From Planctomycetaceae bacterium (lineage in GTDB: Bacteria > Planctomycetota > Planctomycetia > Pirellulales > Thermoguttaceae): a stretch of DNA of 9,201 bases. The stretch spans positions 1 through 9,201 of the forward strand of contig JAISBG010000013.1 in the NCBI GenBank assembly GCA_031266315.1. The letters are read 5' to 3'. The notes beneath the pieces were generated by a model. The model made no database searches and was not told where the DNA came from. It saw only the letters and a list, made by a program, of their open reading frames with translations. Every line of letters starts with the position of its first letter. Within the stretch, counting starts at the first letter, position 1. This document shows, piece by piece, positions 1-7,190 of this stretch. The translations under genes were made by a program, and so were the position numbers.

Positions 1-3000
1 AGGCGTCTGTTGCGGAAACGGTAACTTGAGTAACCGTCTTTTCAACAACACCCGGCTCCGTTCCCGTATCAACCGGTTCGGTTTTATCTTCAATCAAAAC
101 CGTTGCAGAATTTGCGGACAAAATCGTGTAACGAGGTTGCCCTTGTTCGTCGGTTTCATTCGACGGCAACAGAGTTAAAACAATTGTTTCCGTGCTTTCC
201 GTCAAATCGTCAAGCAAAGGTGTTACGGTAAGAACGTAATGAGATTGTCCGGCTGGAATCGTAACACTGCCAAACCATGTTTGTGTTTCAGAATCAAATG
301 TTGCGCTAATTCCTGTATAGTCAAGATTGAGTGTTGCCGTACCGGAAATAGTAAAGTGTACGGTAAGCGGTTGATTCAAATCACTTTGACCTGCTCTGGC
401 AATCGTGAACTCCGCCGTGTTTTGACCATTTTCCGAAGCATACGGATCGGTTGCAATCACTCCGACTCGCGGTGATTCCTGTACTGGATTTTCAACACCA
501 ACGTCAAGAATTGTAAGTGTTGTATCGGAAATACCATTCACAACATAACCCGAACCATTGAGAATTGTGAGTGAAACGGTTTCGTCCTCTTCCAAGAGAG
601 TATCGGTCAACGTGTAAACCAGCAAGTCAACATATTCCTGTCCGTCGGCAAACGTAACTAGAATCGTTTTTGTTTCATGGTCAAAAATACCGCCAAACTT
701 GAAATCCGTTTCAAGTTGAGCGGTCGAGATATTATCGTTATGCTGAAGCCGGACATTGAGTGTTCCGGCAGTGTTGTCACGATAAATTCGTGTTCGAGCT
801 ATTAGTCCTTCCGCCGCATTTTCTGTTTCGCCGAGCCAAACTTTTGTTGTTTCGTCGTGGTCGGTAATGTTGATTGTAATATCAAGATTACCAAGAATAA
901 AGTAACTGCTTGCCAAATTCTGATTGCCTTGATGTAATCGAATCAAAATCTTTTTATCCGGTTCAACAAGATTGTCGTTGATTAATTTAATCGGAATATC
1001 GACAAATTCATCACCAATACCAAACTGAACCGTTCCGACCTTCGACCCGTACAACATACCCGCAAACGCTTCAAAATCTGTTCCTAAAATTGCGGTGCTT
1101 GCGTTTGTATCATATTCAAACGATATGGTAAGCGGCTTGTCGGTTTGGTCGCGATGAAGCCGGATAAACGCATCTTGTTCCCCTTCAATTCCATGTTGAA
1201 TGGTTTCGATACGAATATTGGTAGGACGGTCATTATCTTTTATTGAAACGATTGCTTCAAAGTTCTCGTCCAATTCATAATTACCGTTACCCGTTGTCAA
1301 AACAATTCGGACGGTCTTATCGGCTTCAATCAGATTGTCGTCGAAAACAGTAATCGGAATATAAACGGAACTTTCACCTGCTTTGAATGTAAACGTCCCA
1401 AAAGTCGAACCGGATTTCATACCGGGTAATTGTGCAAAATCATCACCCATGACGGCGGTACTTCCGGCGGAGTCGAAAATATAATTGAATGTTAATTCTG
1501 TCTGTGTGTTGTCTCTATCAACACGAACATAACCGTTTTCGCCGCCTTCGGTTGCGTGTTTAATTTCGCCGATACGCAATGTTGTTTTGACATCATCGTC
1601 AAAGATAGAAACCTCAATCGTGTTACGGGATTCGTCAATATCATAAATAGTATTGACACCGCCGACTGTTTCATCACCCGAAATAATTGTAATCGAAACA
1701 ATTCGTGTCCCGTCAATGAGAGAATTATCAATAGCACGAATCGGAATATCAACATAATACGCCCCCTTGGCAAAAGTGATAAAACCTGTTTCAAAATTAT
1801 TTTCACTCATTCCCGGCGGATACTCATAATCCAGCCCCAACATGCCTGTTGACGTGTTGTTGATACGGTAACTAATCCGCAATGCATTGGTCGCATCACT
1901 TCGCCAAACGCGGGCGTAACCATTTTCCAACCCTTCCGTCGCATCTTGTTTTGTTTCAAACCAGACCGTCGACTTAATATCGTTATCATGAATCCAAAGC
2001 GTTGCAACAGAATATGTTACATCAAAGTTATAAAGCGGCAACAATGGTTCTCGGTAACCATATTCATCTGTTACATTGTCCGGAGAAGAAAGAATTTTAA
2101 GAACAACAGACTCCGAGTGTTCGATTACAGAATCGTTAAGCGCAGTTATCGGAATTCGGATAGTATCTTCACCAATTTTAAATGTGACTAAAAGTGAAGT
2201 CGATTGTGGATTGGTGGTATTAAACGGGTTGTTAAAATCTTCACCCAATGTTGCCGTACCAAGTTTTTTATCAAAACCGAGGCGGACGATAAGCTCATTC
2301 ACCACATTGTCTCGATGGAGGAGAAAATAACCCGTTTGTACATTTTTAATCGCATCATTTCCTTTTTCGAGCCAAACATTTGTTTCATCATTATCCTCAA
2401 TAAACACATTTTTAGTCGCAGTTTTTGAATCAATAAAATAGGCGATTGATCCACTTGTTCCAAGTCCTGGTGCAGTCAATGTGAGTACCAACTGCTCCTG
2501 ACCTTCCACTTTGGTATCGTCAAGAGCATTAAGCGGAATATCAATATATTCCTGACCTCTCTCGAAGGTTAACTCGCCATAACTTCCATCCCACGTGTTT
2601 GAACCGGGTAAACGTTCAAAATCAATTCCACTTCGAGCCCAACCGAAACTTGATTGGCTGTAACAATCGTAATAGTAATAACAATAACTTCCGGCATTAC
2701 GAGAATCAAGAGAATAGCGAATTGTTACGGCTCGGTCAGTATGATCGCGGCGTATACGAATAAAACCATTCTTACCTCCTTCTACCGCATTTTTCGTTTC
2801 GTCAATCCAGATGTTAATCGGAAGATCATTATCTTCAATAGAAATTGTTTTTTCGCGGCGCGAAGTATCAATGATATAAGAAATACCCTGCCTAGAATAA
2901 TCATAATAACAATAACTGTCATTATTATTATAATAACTTCCATCTGCGTGAACTAATGTAAGATGAATTGATTCCATTCCTTCATAGAGTTCATCGTCAA

Positions 3001-6000
3001 TCACAACAATCGGGATATCAATATAATATTGATATTTTTCGAATATAACGGAACCACGAATACCATTTTCAGCGGTACCGGGTAAAATACAATCCAATCC
3101 ATGTTTCGCCCACCCTTGAATATTAGATGCGGCACTGTTATTTTGATAATTAAAATAATAAAACACCTCGAGTTCGCGATAAGCATTATCCCGATAAACA
3201 CGAATAAATCCATCTTGTAAACCTTCGATTCCGTTTTGCGTTTCACCAAGCCAAACATTAATTATTTCCTCATTGTCGGTAATGGTCAATGTTACTGTTT
3301 TATGTTCGTCATCCAAAAAGTAAGTAGGTTGCGAAACATCCCGATGGACAAGTGTAAAACCGATTTGTTCATCACCTTCAATGTAAATATCGTCCGTAAC
3401 TTTGATTGGAAGTGTTACAGTATATTCGCCATCAGCAAACGTAACACTATAAGGACGGTTCCATTGATCGGTTGTACCGGGCAAGTAATCGAAGTCAACT
3501 CCATTTTTCGCCCATCCATTTACTTGATAGTAATCAATATTATTGTAATCCAATTCAAACCAAACAGTTAGCGAACCGGAATTATGACTCCGCCGGAGTA
3601 TGATGAATCCATCCTGACTACCTTCTATGGCGTTTTGTTGCTGATCAATCCAGACTTTCATCGGAACTTCATCATCCGCAATCGAAATTTCTACTGTTGC
3701 TGTTGCCGGATCAATGAGGTATTTAATGTACTGAGCATAATAATCGTCATAATATTCGTCATAATAGTAACAATATCCATAAGATTCATCTTTTTGAACT
3801 AACGTTAATTGAATCGTTTCTGTTCCTTCGACCCAAGCATCATCAAGAGCGGAAATTGGAATCGTAATTACTTTCTGTCCGATTTCAAATTTAACATATC
3901 CCCGATCTGATGAAGTCCCCGAACCCGGTAATAAAGCAAAATCAATACCGTTACGCGCCCAACCGACCGTATTTTGATTACCGCGATTACGATTATCGAT
4001 TCGGAAATAAACTTCCAACTCAGTAGAATCATTGTCACGGCAAATTTGAATCAATCCATCCGATCCCCCTTCAACCGCATCTTGAATTTTATTAAACCAG
4101 ACACGAGTTACTTCTTCATTATCAGCAATTTCAACGAAAATAGAATTGTTCTGCTCGTCCAGGAAATAAGTTACTCCGTCACGGTTGGTGTCGAGTGTAA
4201 TGTTAATTGTTTCCGGTCCTTCCATTCGTTGATCATCTCTGACCTTAACTTCAATTTCGATTTCTGTCTGTCCTACTGCAAATGTTACCGAGCCGCGAAT
4301 ATTGCTGGAACTTGTTCCCGGCAGAAACTCAAAATCACGTCCGCCTGCTGCCCAATAAAGTGTATTAGCGTAATAATCGTTGCGTGTATCCAGATTAAAC
4401 CAGACCGTAAGAGAATTTGACGCATCGTTACGAACCAATTTGAATTTGGCGTTTGTATCGGGTTCGGCTCCATCCTGAACCTTTTGAATACCAACCGTTA
4501 CCGGAATTTCATTGTCAATAATCGACAAAACTGCAGACGCATGATCTTCATCAATTTCAAATGCGGCACCACCGCTGTCTCCGGCAAGATTACTCAACGT
4601 AATTCGTACAAATTCTGTTCCTTCAATCCATGCATCATCTCCATTCAAATTGACCGGAATATCGACATAAAATAGTCCATTCTGAAATGTAACACTACCA
4701 TGATAGTTTGAACTGTTTGTTCCGGGTAACCAATGAATATCCGTACCGAATTGCGCCCAACCGGATTGTACGGAATTTGTATTGAGCGGATCAAGGTCAA
4801 AGTAAACAGTTAGATTTCCCTGATCATTGTTACGATACAACCGGAAATATCCGTTTTCACTACCTTCCGTTGCGTTTTTAACCGAATCAATTCCGACTTT
4901 GGTAACAGGTTCATTATCGTACAATGCAAGAGTTGCCGTAGCAGGATGAGCCGGCTCAAGAAAGTATGATATTTCGGAAGAACCGTTACGTTCATCTCTA
5001 GGTAATAAGGTTAATTGAATATGTTCGGTTCCTTCGGCAAGTGTATCTTCACGCGGAATGATTTCGATATCAATTTCCGACTGACCTTTTGCAAACGTTA
5101 CAGAACCATAAGTGTAACTGTAATAATCCCATTCGTCTGTTCCGGGTAAACGTTCAAAATCTGCTCCGTGGGTTGCCCAGCCTTGAATACCATTGTAACA
5201 ATAATAATAGTATTCGCCATTGTTTCTCTCATTCAACCGGTAATAAACCGTGAGTTCCCGTTCCGTATTATCACGTTTCAGTTTGAAATAACCGGACTCG
5301 CCGCCTTCGGTTGCATTTTGTTTACTGTCAATCCAAACATTGACAAGAGGTTCATCATCAAGCAAAGAAAGGGTCGCAGTACGGCGGTCAGGATCGCGTG
5401 TATAACTTAAACCCGGTGAATAATTGTAATTGTCCTCGTCATTAACATAACCGTCAGAATTAAGTAACGTAATTCGAACTGATTCTGTTTCTTCATAAAA
5501 TGTATCATCAATTGGTTTAATGAAAATGTTCACATATTCCTGATTAACATCAAACTCAATCTGTCCCTGATAAGCGTAGTAATAATTCTCCATGCCGGGC
5601 AAATAACTAAAATCCGTTCCAATTTTTGCCCAACCGGATACAGAAGAACTATACTGACGATTATTGTAATCAATTTCATATCGAACACTTAATTTTTGAG
5701 AGGTATTACTGCGATAGATACGAAAATAGCCGTCTGAACCGCCTTCGGTGGCATTGACGACTTCACCAATCCACACATTAACCGGCGAATCATTATCGTG
5801 AATTTTAATTGTCGCGGTTTGATGTTCCGAATCCAATAAATATTGTGAACCATTCCCGCCGCGAACCGTTCCCGGCTGGAGTGTTACTGTAACAGTCTCT
5901 TCGCCTTCCACATATAAATCATCAATAACCTTAATCGGAATATCAGCAAAAAATTCACCCACTCCAAATGTAACACTACCAATATTCTCATAATCATACT

Positions 6001-7135
6001 CCATCCCTGGAAGCCATGAAAAATCCGTTCCGTGTTTTCCAAACCCCGGATAGAAATAAGAATAATCATAATAATAACTTCCATTCTCATCTCTGAAACG
6101 GAAATAGACGGTCAATTCGGAATCGGCATGAGTTCTTTGTAACAGAAAATAGCCGTCGTCGCCGCCTTCCGTCGCGTCGTGTACTTCTGCAATTTTAACT
6201 GTTTGCTGAATTTCGTCATCAATAATTGATACAGACGCTGATTTGCGTTCCTGATCAATTGTTACCGCCGTAACAACTCCCGATGTATAACTGACTTGTT
6301 GATATAATGTAACCGTTAATATCTCATCGCCTTCAACAAAAGCATCATTATAGGTATCGGTTACAATAATCGGAATATCAACAAACTCCTTACCAATACC
6401 AAAGGTTACCGAACCACGATTATTGTAATTACTCGTGTTGGGCAAAAATCCGAAATCAATCCCGTTTTTCGCCTGCCCTTCAATTAAAGAGGCATTGTAA
6501 CTATTAGTGGAAGCAAGATCATACTCGACTGTTGTTGTAACAGTTGTTACATCACGTTGGAGACGAATGTAGCCGTTTTGACTGCCTTCGGTTGCATCTT
6601 GCGTTGAATGAATCCAGACATTGACTGGAACATCGGCATCGTGAATTGTCAATTCTGCCGACTGACTATTCGGAAGGAAACTGTAACCATAACCCCAATC
6701 AGGAAGTGATAATCGTACAATTTCATTACCTTCAATCAGACCGTCTGTATGAGCAACAACCGGAAGGTCAACGTATTTTTCATCATTCTTGAACGTTATT
6801 TGACCGTAATAGTCCCACTCGTATGAACCGGGGAGAATATCGAAATCACGACCATTCATCGCCCAGCCGGAACTACAACCGTAACCGGTGTTCTGCCAAT
6901 CCATTTCATAATAAACGGTCAACTCACCTTGAGTATCATCACGTTCTAAGCGAAAATACCCGACTTGACCATCTTCTGTTGCATCAACTGCCGAATGAAA
7001 ACCAACGGCAGACAACATTTCGCGTGCTTCCAAAGATTCCAATTGAAGGGAACGTTTTCGGGAATGAGGGGATTCTTTTGCCCGACGTCCGAATAACTCC
7101 GCAACACGATCAAAAAACGACTTTTTGTTTGACAT
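1..7135 (-). CDS. Giant LEPR-XLL / Calx-beta repeat surface protein (3' end outside window)
   Basis: One uninterrupted frame starts at ATG 7135 and leaves the window after 2378 complete codons with no stop, so the C-terminus is unseen. The start is fixed by GAGGAG seven bases upstream and by an N-terminus ending in LESLEAREMLSA (residues 32-43), a planctomycete LEPR-XLL-type sorting motif. Residues 44 to about 2350 are 17 tandem Calx-beta-like domains. A typical one reads NVWI, then NATEGGxxGYFRLxRDN, LTVYFxLD, GWAxxGxDFxxLPG, GSVTFxxGxxxVDIPI, DDxxxEGxExVxxTL and a closing xIxDNE. The acidic positions (DATEG, DDxxxEG, DNE/DDE) match the calcium-binding pattern of Calx-beta domains, which are Ig-like beta-sandwiches. 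No hydrophobic Sec signal or membrane segment is visible. The inferred role is an extracellular adhesin or matrix protein that is rigidified by calcium. A GT41-like glycosyltransferase lies 55 bp upstream. Class and architecture are certain enough; ligand and function are unknown. Confidence 0.93.
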   Translation of the reverse strand, partial: MSNKKSFFDRVAELFGRRAKESPHSRKRSLQLESLEAREMLSAVGFHSAVDATEDGQVGYFRLERDDTQGELTVYYEMDWQNTGYGCSSGWAMNGRDFDILPGSYEWDYYGQITFKNDEKYVDLPVVAHTDGLIEGNEIVRLSLPDWGYGYSFLPNSQSAELTIHDADVPVNVWIHSTQDATEGSQNGYIRLQRDVTTVTTTVEYDLASTNSYNASLIEGQAKNGIDFGFLPNTSNYNNRGSVTFGIGKEFVDIPIIVTDTYNDAFVEGDEILTVTLYQQVSYTSGVVTAVTIDQERKSASVSIIDDEIQQTVKIAEVHDATEGGDDGYFLLQRTHADSELTVYFRFRDENGSYYYDYSYFYPGFGKHGTDFSWLPGMEYDYENIGSVTFGVGEFFADIPIKVIDDLYVEGEETVTVTLQPGTVRGGNGSQYLLDSEHQTATIKIHDNDSPVNVWIGEVVNATEGGSDGYFRIYRSNTSQKLSVRYEIDYNNRQYSSSVSGWAKIGTDFSYLPGMENYYYAYQGQIEFDVNQEYVNIFIKPIDDTFYEETESVRITLLNSDGYVNDEDNYNYSPGLSYTRDPDRRTATLSLLDDEPLVNVWIDSKQNATEGGESGYFKLKRDNTERELTVYYRLNERNNGEYYYYCYNGIQGWATHGADFERLPGTDEWDYYSYTYGSVTFAKGQSEIDIEIIPREDTLAEGTEHIQLTLLPRDERNGSSEISYFLEPAHPATATLALYDNEPVTKVGIDSVKNATEGSENGYFRLYRNNDQGNLTVYFDLDPLNTNSVQSGWAQFGTDIHWLPGTNSSNYHGSVTFQNGLFYVDIPVNLNGDDAWIEGTEFVRITLSNLAGDSGGAAFEIDEDHASAVLSIIDNEIPVTVGIQKVQDGAEPDTNAKFKLVRNDASNSLTVWFNLDTRNDYYANTLYWAAGGRDFEFLPGTSSSNIRGSVTFAVGQTEIEIEVKVRDDQRMEGPETINITLDTNRDGVTYFLDEQNNSIFVEIADNEEVTRVWFNKIQDAVEGGSDGLIQICRDNDSTELEVYFRIDNRNRGNQNTVGWARNGIDFALLPGSGTSSDRGYVKFEIGQKVITIPISALDDAWVEGTETIQLTLVQKDESYGYCYYYDEYYDDYYAQYIKYLIDPATATVEISIADDEVPMKVWIDQQQNAIEGSQDGFIILRRSHNSGSLTVWFELDYNNIDYYQVNGWAKNGVDFDYLPGTTDQWNRPYSVTFADGEYTVTLPIKVTDDIYIEGDEQIGFTLVHRDVSQPTYFLDDEHKTVTLTITDNEEIINVWLGETQNGIEGLQDGFIRVYRDNAYRELEVFYYFNYQNNSAASNIQGWAKHGLDCILPGTAENGIRGSVIFEKYQYYIDIPIVVIDDELYEGMESIHLTLVHADGSYYNNNDSYCYYDYSRQGISYIIDTSRREKTISIEDNDLPINIWIDETKNAVEGGKNGFIRIRRDHTDRAVTIRYSLDSRNAGSYCYYYYDCYSQSSFGWARSGIDFERLPGSNTWDGSYGELTFERGQEYIDIPLNALDDTKVEGQEQLVLTLTAPGLGTSGSIAYFIDSKTATKNVFIEDNDETNVWLEKGNDAIKNVQTGYFLLHRDNVVNELIVRLGFDKKLGTATLGEDFNNPFNTTNPQSTSLLVTFKIGEDTIRIPITALNDSVIEHSESVVLKILSSPDNVTDEYGYREPLLPLYNFDVTYSVATLWIHDNDIKSTVWFETKQDATEGLENGYARVWRSDATNALRISYRINNTSTGMLGLDYEYPPGMSENNFETGFITFAKGAYYVDIPIRAIDNSLIDGTRIVSITIISGDETVGGVNTIYDIDESRNTIEVSIFDDDVKTTLRIGEIKHATEGGENGYVRVDRDNTQTELTFNYIFDSAGSTAVMGDDFAQLPGMKSGSTFGTFTFKAGESSVYIPITVFDDNLIEADKTVRIVLTTGNGNYELDENFEAIVSIKDNDRPTNIRIETIQHGIEGEQDAFIRLHRDQTDKPLTISFEYDTNASTAILGTDFEAFAGMLYGSKVGTVQFGIGDEFVDIPIKLINDNLVEPDKKILIRLHQGNQNLASSYFILGNLDITINITDHDETTKVWLGETENAAEGLIARTRIYRDNTAGTLNVRLQHNDNISTAQLETDFKFGGIFDHETKTILVTFADGQEYVDLLVYTLTDTLLEEDETVSLTILNGSGYVVNGISDTTLTILDVGVENPVQESPRVGVIATDPYASENGQNTAEFTIARAGQSDLNQPLTVHFTISGTATLNLDYTGISATFDSETQTWFGSVTIPAGQSHYVLTVTPLLDDLTESTETIVLTLLPSNETDEQGQPRYTILSANSATVLIEDKTEPVDTGTEPGVVEKTVTQVTVSATDA
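2..85 (-). other. Thr/Glu/Pro/Val linker at the window edge
   Basis: This encodes the last 28 visible residues of the giant protein (for example TEPVDTGTEPGVVEKTVTQV). Its Thr, Pro, Glu and Val bias is typical of flexible linkers between domains of secreted proteins. The frame remains open at base 1, so more domains or a cell-surface anchor should follow outside the window. Confidence 0.6.
86..472 (-). repeat. Calx-beta domain R17, canonical type
   Basis: About 129 residues resemble textbook Calx-beta domains more than R1-R16 do. The order is YASENG, AEFTIARAG, PLTVHFTISGTATLNLDY, GSVTIPAGQ, LLDDLTESTETIVLTL and a closing VLIEDK. It is separated from R16 by a short linker (VENPVQES, about 473-496). 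It has no Tyr-rich loops. This suggests a separate origin from the amplified R1-R16 family or the start of a different module. Confidence 0.85.
503..2386 (-). repeat. Calx-beta-like repeats R12-R16 (short type)
   Basis: Five further domains keep the same frame: R12 1979-2386, R13 1592-1978, R14 1229-1591, R15 854-1228 and R16 503-853 (136, 129, 121, 125 and 117 residues). They keep the ATEG-like start in weakened forms (NDAIKN in R12, QDATEG in R13, KHATEG in R14, QHGIEG in R15, ENAAEG in R16), the RDN/RDQ strand and the DDxxxE/DNxxxE motif. The GWA core is replaced by STAxxGxDF or a similar form, closer to ordinary Calx-beta (SGTAxxGxDY). Tyr-rich loops are absent. R12 has an unusual late loop with Pro and Leu (residues EPLLPLY). 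R16 ends in ILDVG rather than DNE, which may mark the end of the homogeneous array. Confidence 0.85.
2660..2689 (-). other. Tyr-rich loop A of repeat R11 with a Cys pair
   Basis: Ten codons read S-Y-C-Y-Y-Y-Y-D-C-Y in loop A of R11, before SQSSFGWARSG. Two Cys lie six residues apart and could close the loop by a disulfide in an exported protein; that is inference. This is the last Tyr-rich loop of the array going towards the C-terminus. Confidence 0.75.
2894..2938 (-). other. Tyr/Asn-rich loop B of repeat R10
   Basis: Fifteen codons read S-Y-Y-N-N-N-D-S-Y-C-Y-Y-D-Y-S in loop B of R10, between TLVHADG and RQGISYIID. Asn, Tyr and Asp codons differ from each other at the first base only, which fits growth and divergence of a triplet repeat that keeps frame. 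Confidence 0.8.
3737..3781 (-). other. Tyr/Asp-rich loop B of repeat R8 (longest)
   Basis: Fifteen codons read Y-G-Y-C-Y-Y-Y-D-E-Y-Y-D-D-Y-Y between the TLVQKDES strand and IKYLIDPAT. On the plus strand this is a low-complexity stretch of ATA, ATC, GTC and GTA triplets. The equivalent loop in neighbour R9 has only a few residues (HRDVSQPTYF). This makes R8 the longest visible repeat at 149 residues. Confidence 0.8.
5195..5212 (-). other. Tyr-rich loop A of repeat R5
   Basis: Six codons read Y-Y-Y-Y-C-Y in loop A of R5, followed by NGIQGWATHG. They are built almost only from TAC/TAT plus one TGT, one transition away from TAT. Loop C of the same repeat (LPGTDEWDYYSYTYGS) is also aromatic. Confidence 0.75.
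5570..5587 (-). other. Tyr-rich loop C of repeat R4
   Basis: Six codons read N-Y-Y-Y-A-Y in loop C of R4, after LPGME and before GQIEF. Compared with R8 (LPGSGTSSDRG) the loop has similar length but Tyr replaces the small polar residues. Nearby loop B of the same repeat (about 5398-5460) is also long and rich in Tyr, Asn and Asp. Confidence 0.65.
6050..6079 (-). other. Tyr-rich loop A of repeat R3
   Basis: Ten codons read S-Y-Y-Y-D-Y-S-Y-F-Y in loop A of R3, just ahead of the PGFGKHG core. On the plus strand they appear as a run of ATA/ATC triplets. The equivalent place in short repeats is only the two or three residues before STA, so this is an in-frame insertion. Confidence 0.75.
7007..7135 (-). 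other. Basic N-terminal leader with LEPR-XLL-type motif
   Basis: This encodes residues 1-43 of the giant protein. The stretch holds clusters of Arg and Lys (KK at 4-5, RR at 17-18, RKR at 26-28) and then LESLEAREMLSA, after which the first Calx-beta domain begins at once. In planctomycetes a motif of this kind (LEPR-XLL, with variants such as LE-x-LE-x-R-x-LLS) marks the N-terminus of many very large exported proteins. Here Pro of LEPR is replaced by Ala (LEAR). No hydrophobic core typical of a Sec signal peptide is present, so export through this leader is inferred from family knowledge rather than seen. Confidence 0.8.
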
Positions 7136-7190
7136 GGGATCGCTCCTCAAAATAAAAGTATTTTTGTAATAATCGTTCTCAAAAATGAAT
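7136..7190 (-). other. Short intergenic gap, likely intra-operon
   Basis: Fifty-five bases separate the glycosyltransferase stop (TAG, 7191-7193) from the giant gene. Apart from the ribosome binding site it holds AT-rich sequence without a stem-loop plus T-run, so no terminator is visible. Same strand and short spacing favour co-transcription. Confidence 0.6.
7143..7148 (-). promoter_or_regulatory. Strong Shine-Dalgarno for the giant protein
   Basis: GAGGAG ends seven bases before ATG 7135, an optimal spacing. It settles the start choice and indicates independent, efficient translation of the giant gene even if it is transcribed from the promoter ahead of the glycosyltransferase. Confidence 0.85.

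Larger units (their letters stand above)
2387..7006 (-). repeat. Calx-beta-like repeats R1-R11 (long, variable-loop type)
   Basis: Eleven tandem domains are delimited by the closing DNE/DDE/DND motif. Boundaries are R1 6632-7006, R2 6212-6631, R3 5789-6211, R4 5351-5788, R5 4910-5350, R6 4508-4909, R7 4115-4507, R8 3668-4114, R9 3269-3667, R10 2825-3268 and R11 2387-2824. That is 125, 140, 141, 146, 147, 134, 131, 149, 133, 148 and 146 residues. Most share GWAxxGxDFxxLPG after the second strand; R2, R3 and R7 have degenerate forms (GQAKNG, GFGKHG, YWAAGG). Length differences fall in three loops: A before GWA, B between the TL strand and the last strand, and C after LPG. R10 is one residue short at this core, with DC in place of DFx (GLDCILPG). 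Confidence 0.88.

Noticed and set aside
2660..3790. AT-rich triplet runs as a CRISPR array or non-coding satellite
   Set aside because: There are no regular repeat and spacer units, and the runs stay in frame within conserved Calx-beta domains.
239..5410. Many plus-strand ORFs of 60-150 codons (for example 3974-4420, 3236-3571, 2654-2956)
   Set aside because: They lie antisense to the continuous Calx-beta frame. Their Ile/Val/Asn-rich content is the complement of the Tyr/Asp/Asn codons of the repeats, and they show no domain or start signal of their own.
1492..6090. Minus-strand ORFs of 60-104 codons (1492-1806, 1807-2007, 3001-3258, 4285-4494, 4810-4995, 5884-6090)
   Set aside because: All are out of frame with the giant gene on the same strand and recur at similar places of the repeats, as shadows of a repetitive coding sequence do.
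6823..7155. Plus-strand ORF of 110 codons opposite the start of the giant gene
   Set aside because: It is antisense to the well-supported LEPR-XLL leader and first repeat; its sequence resembles no family I recognise.
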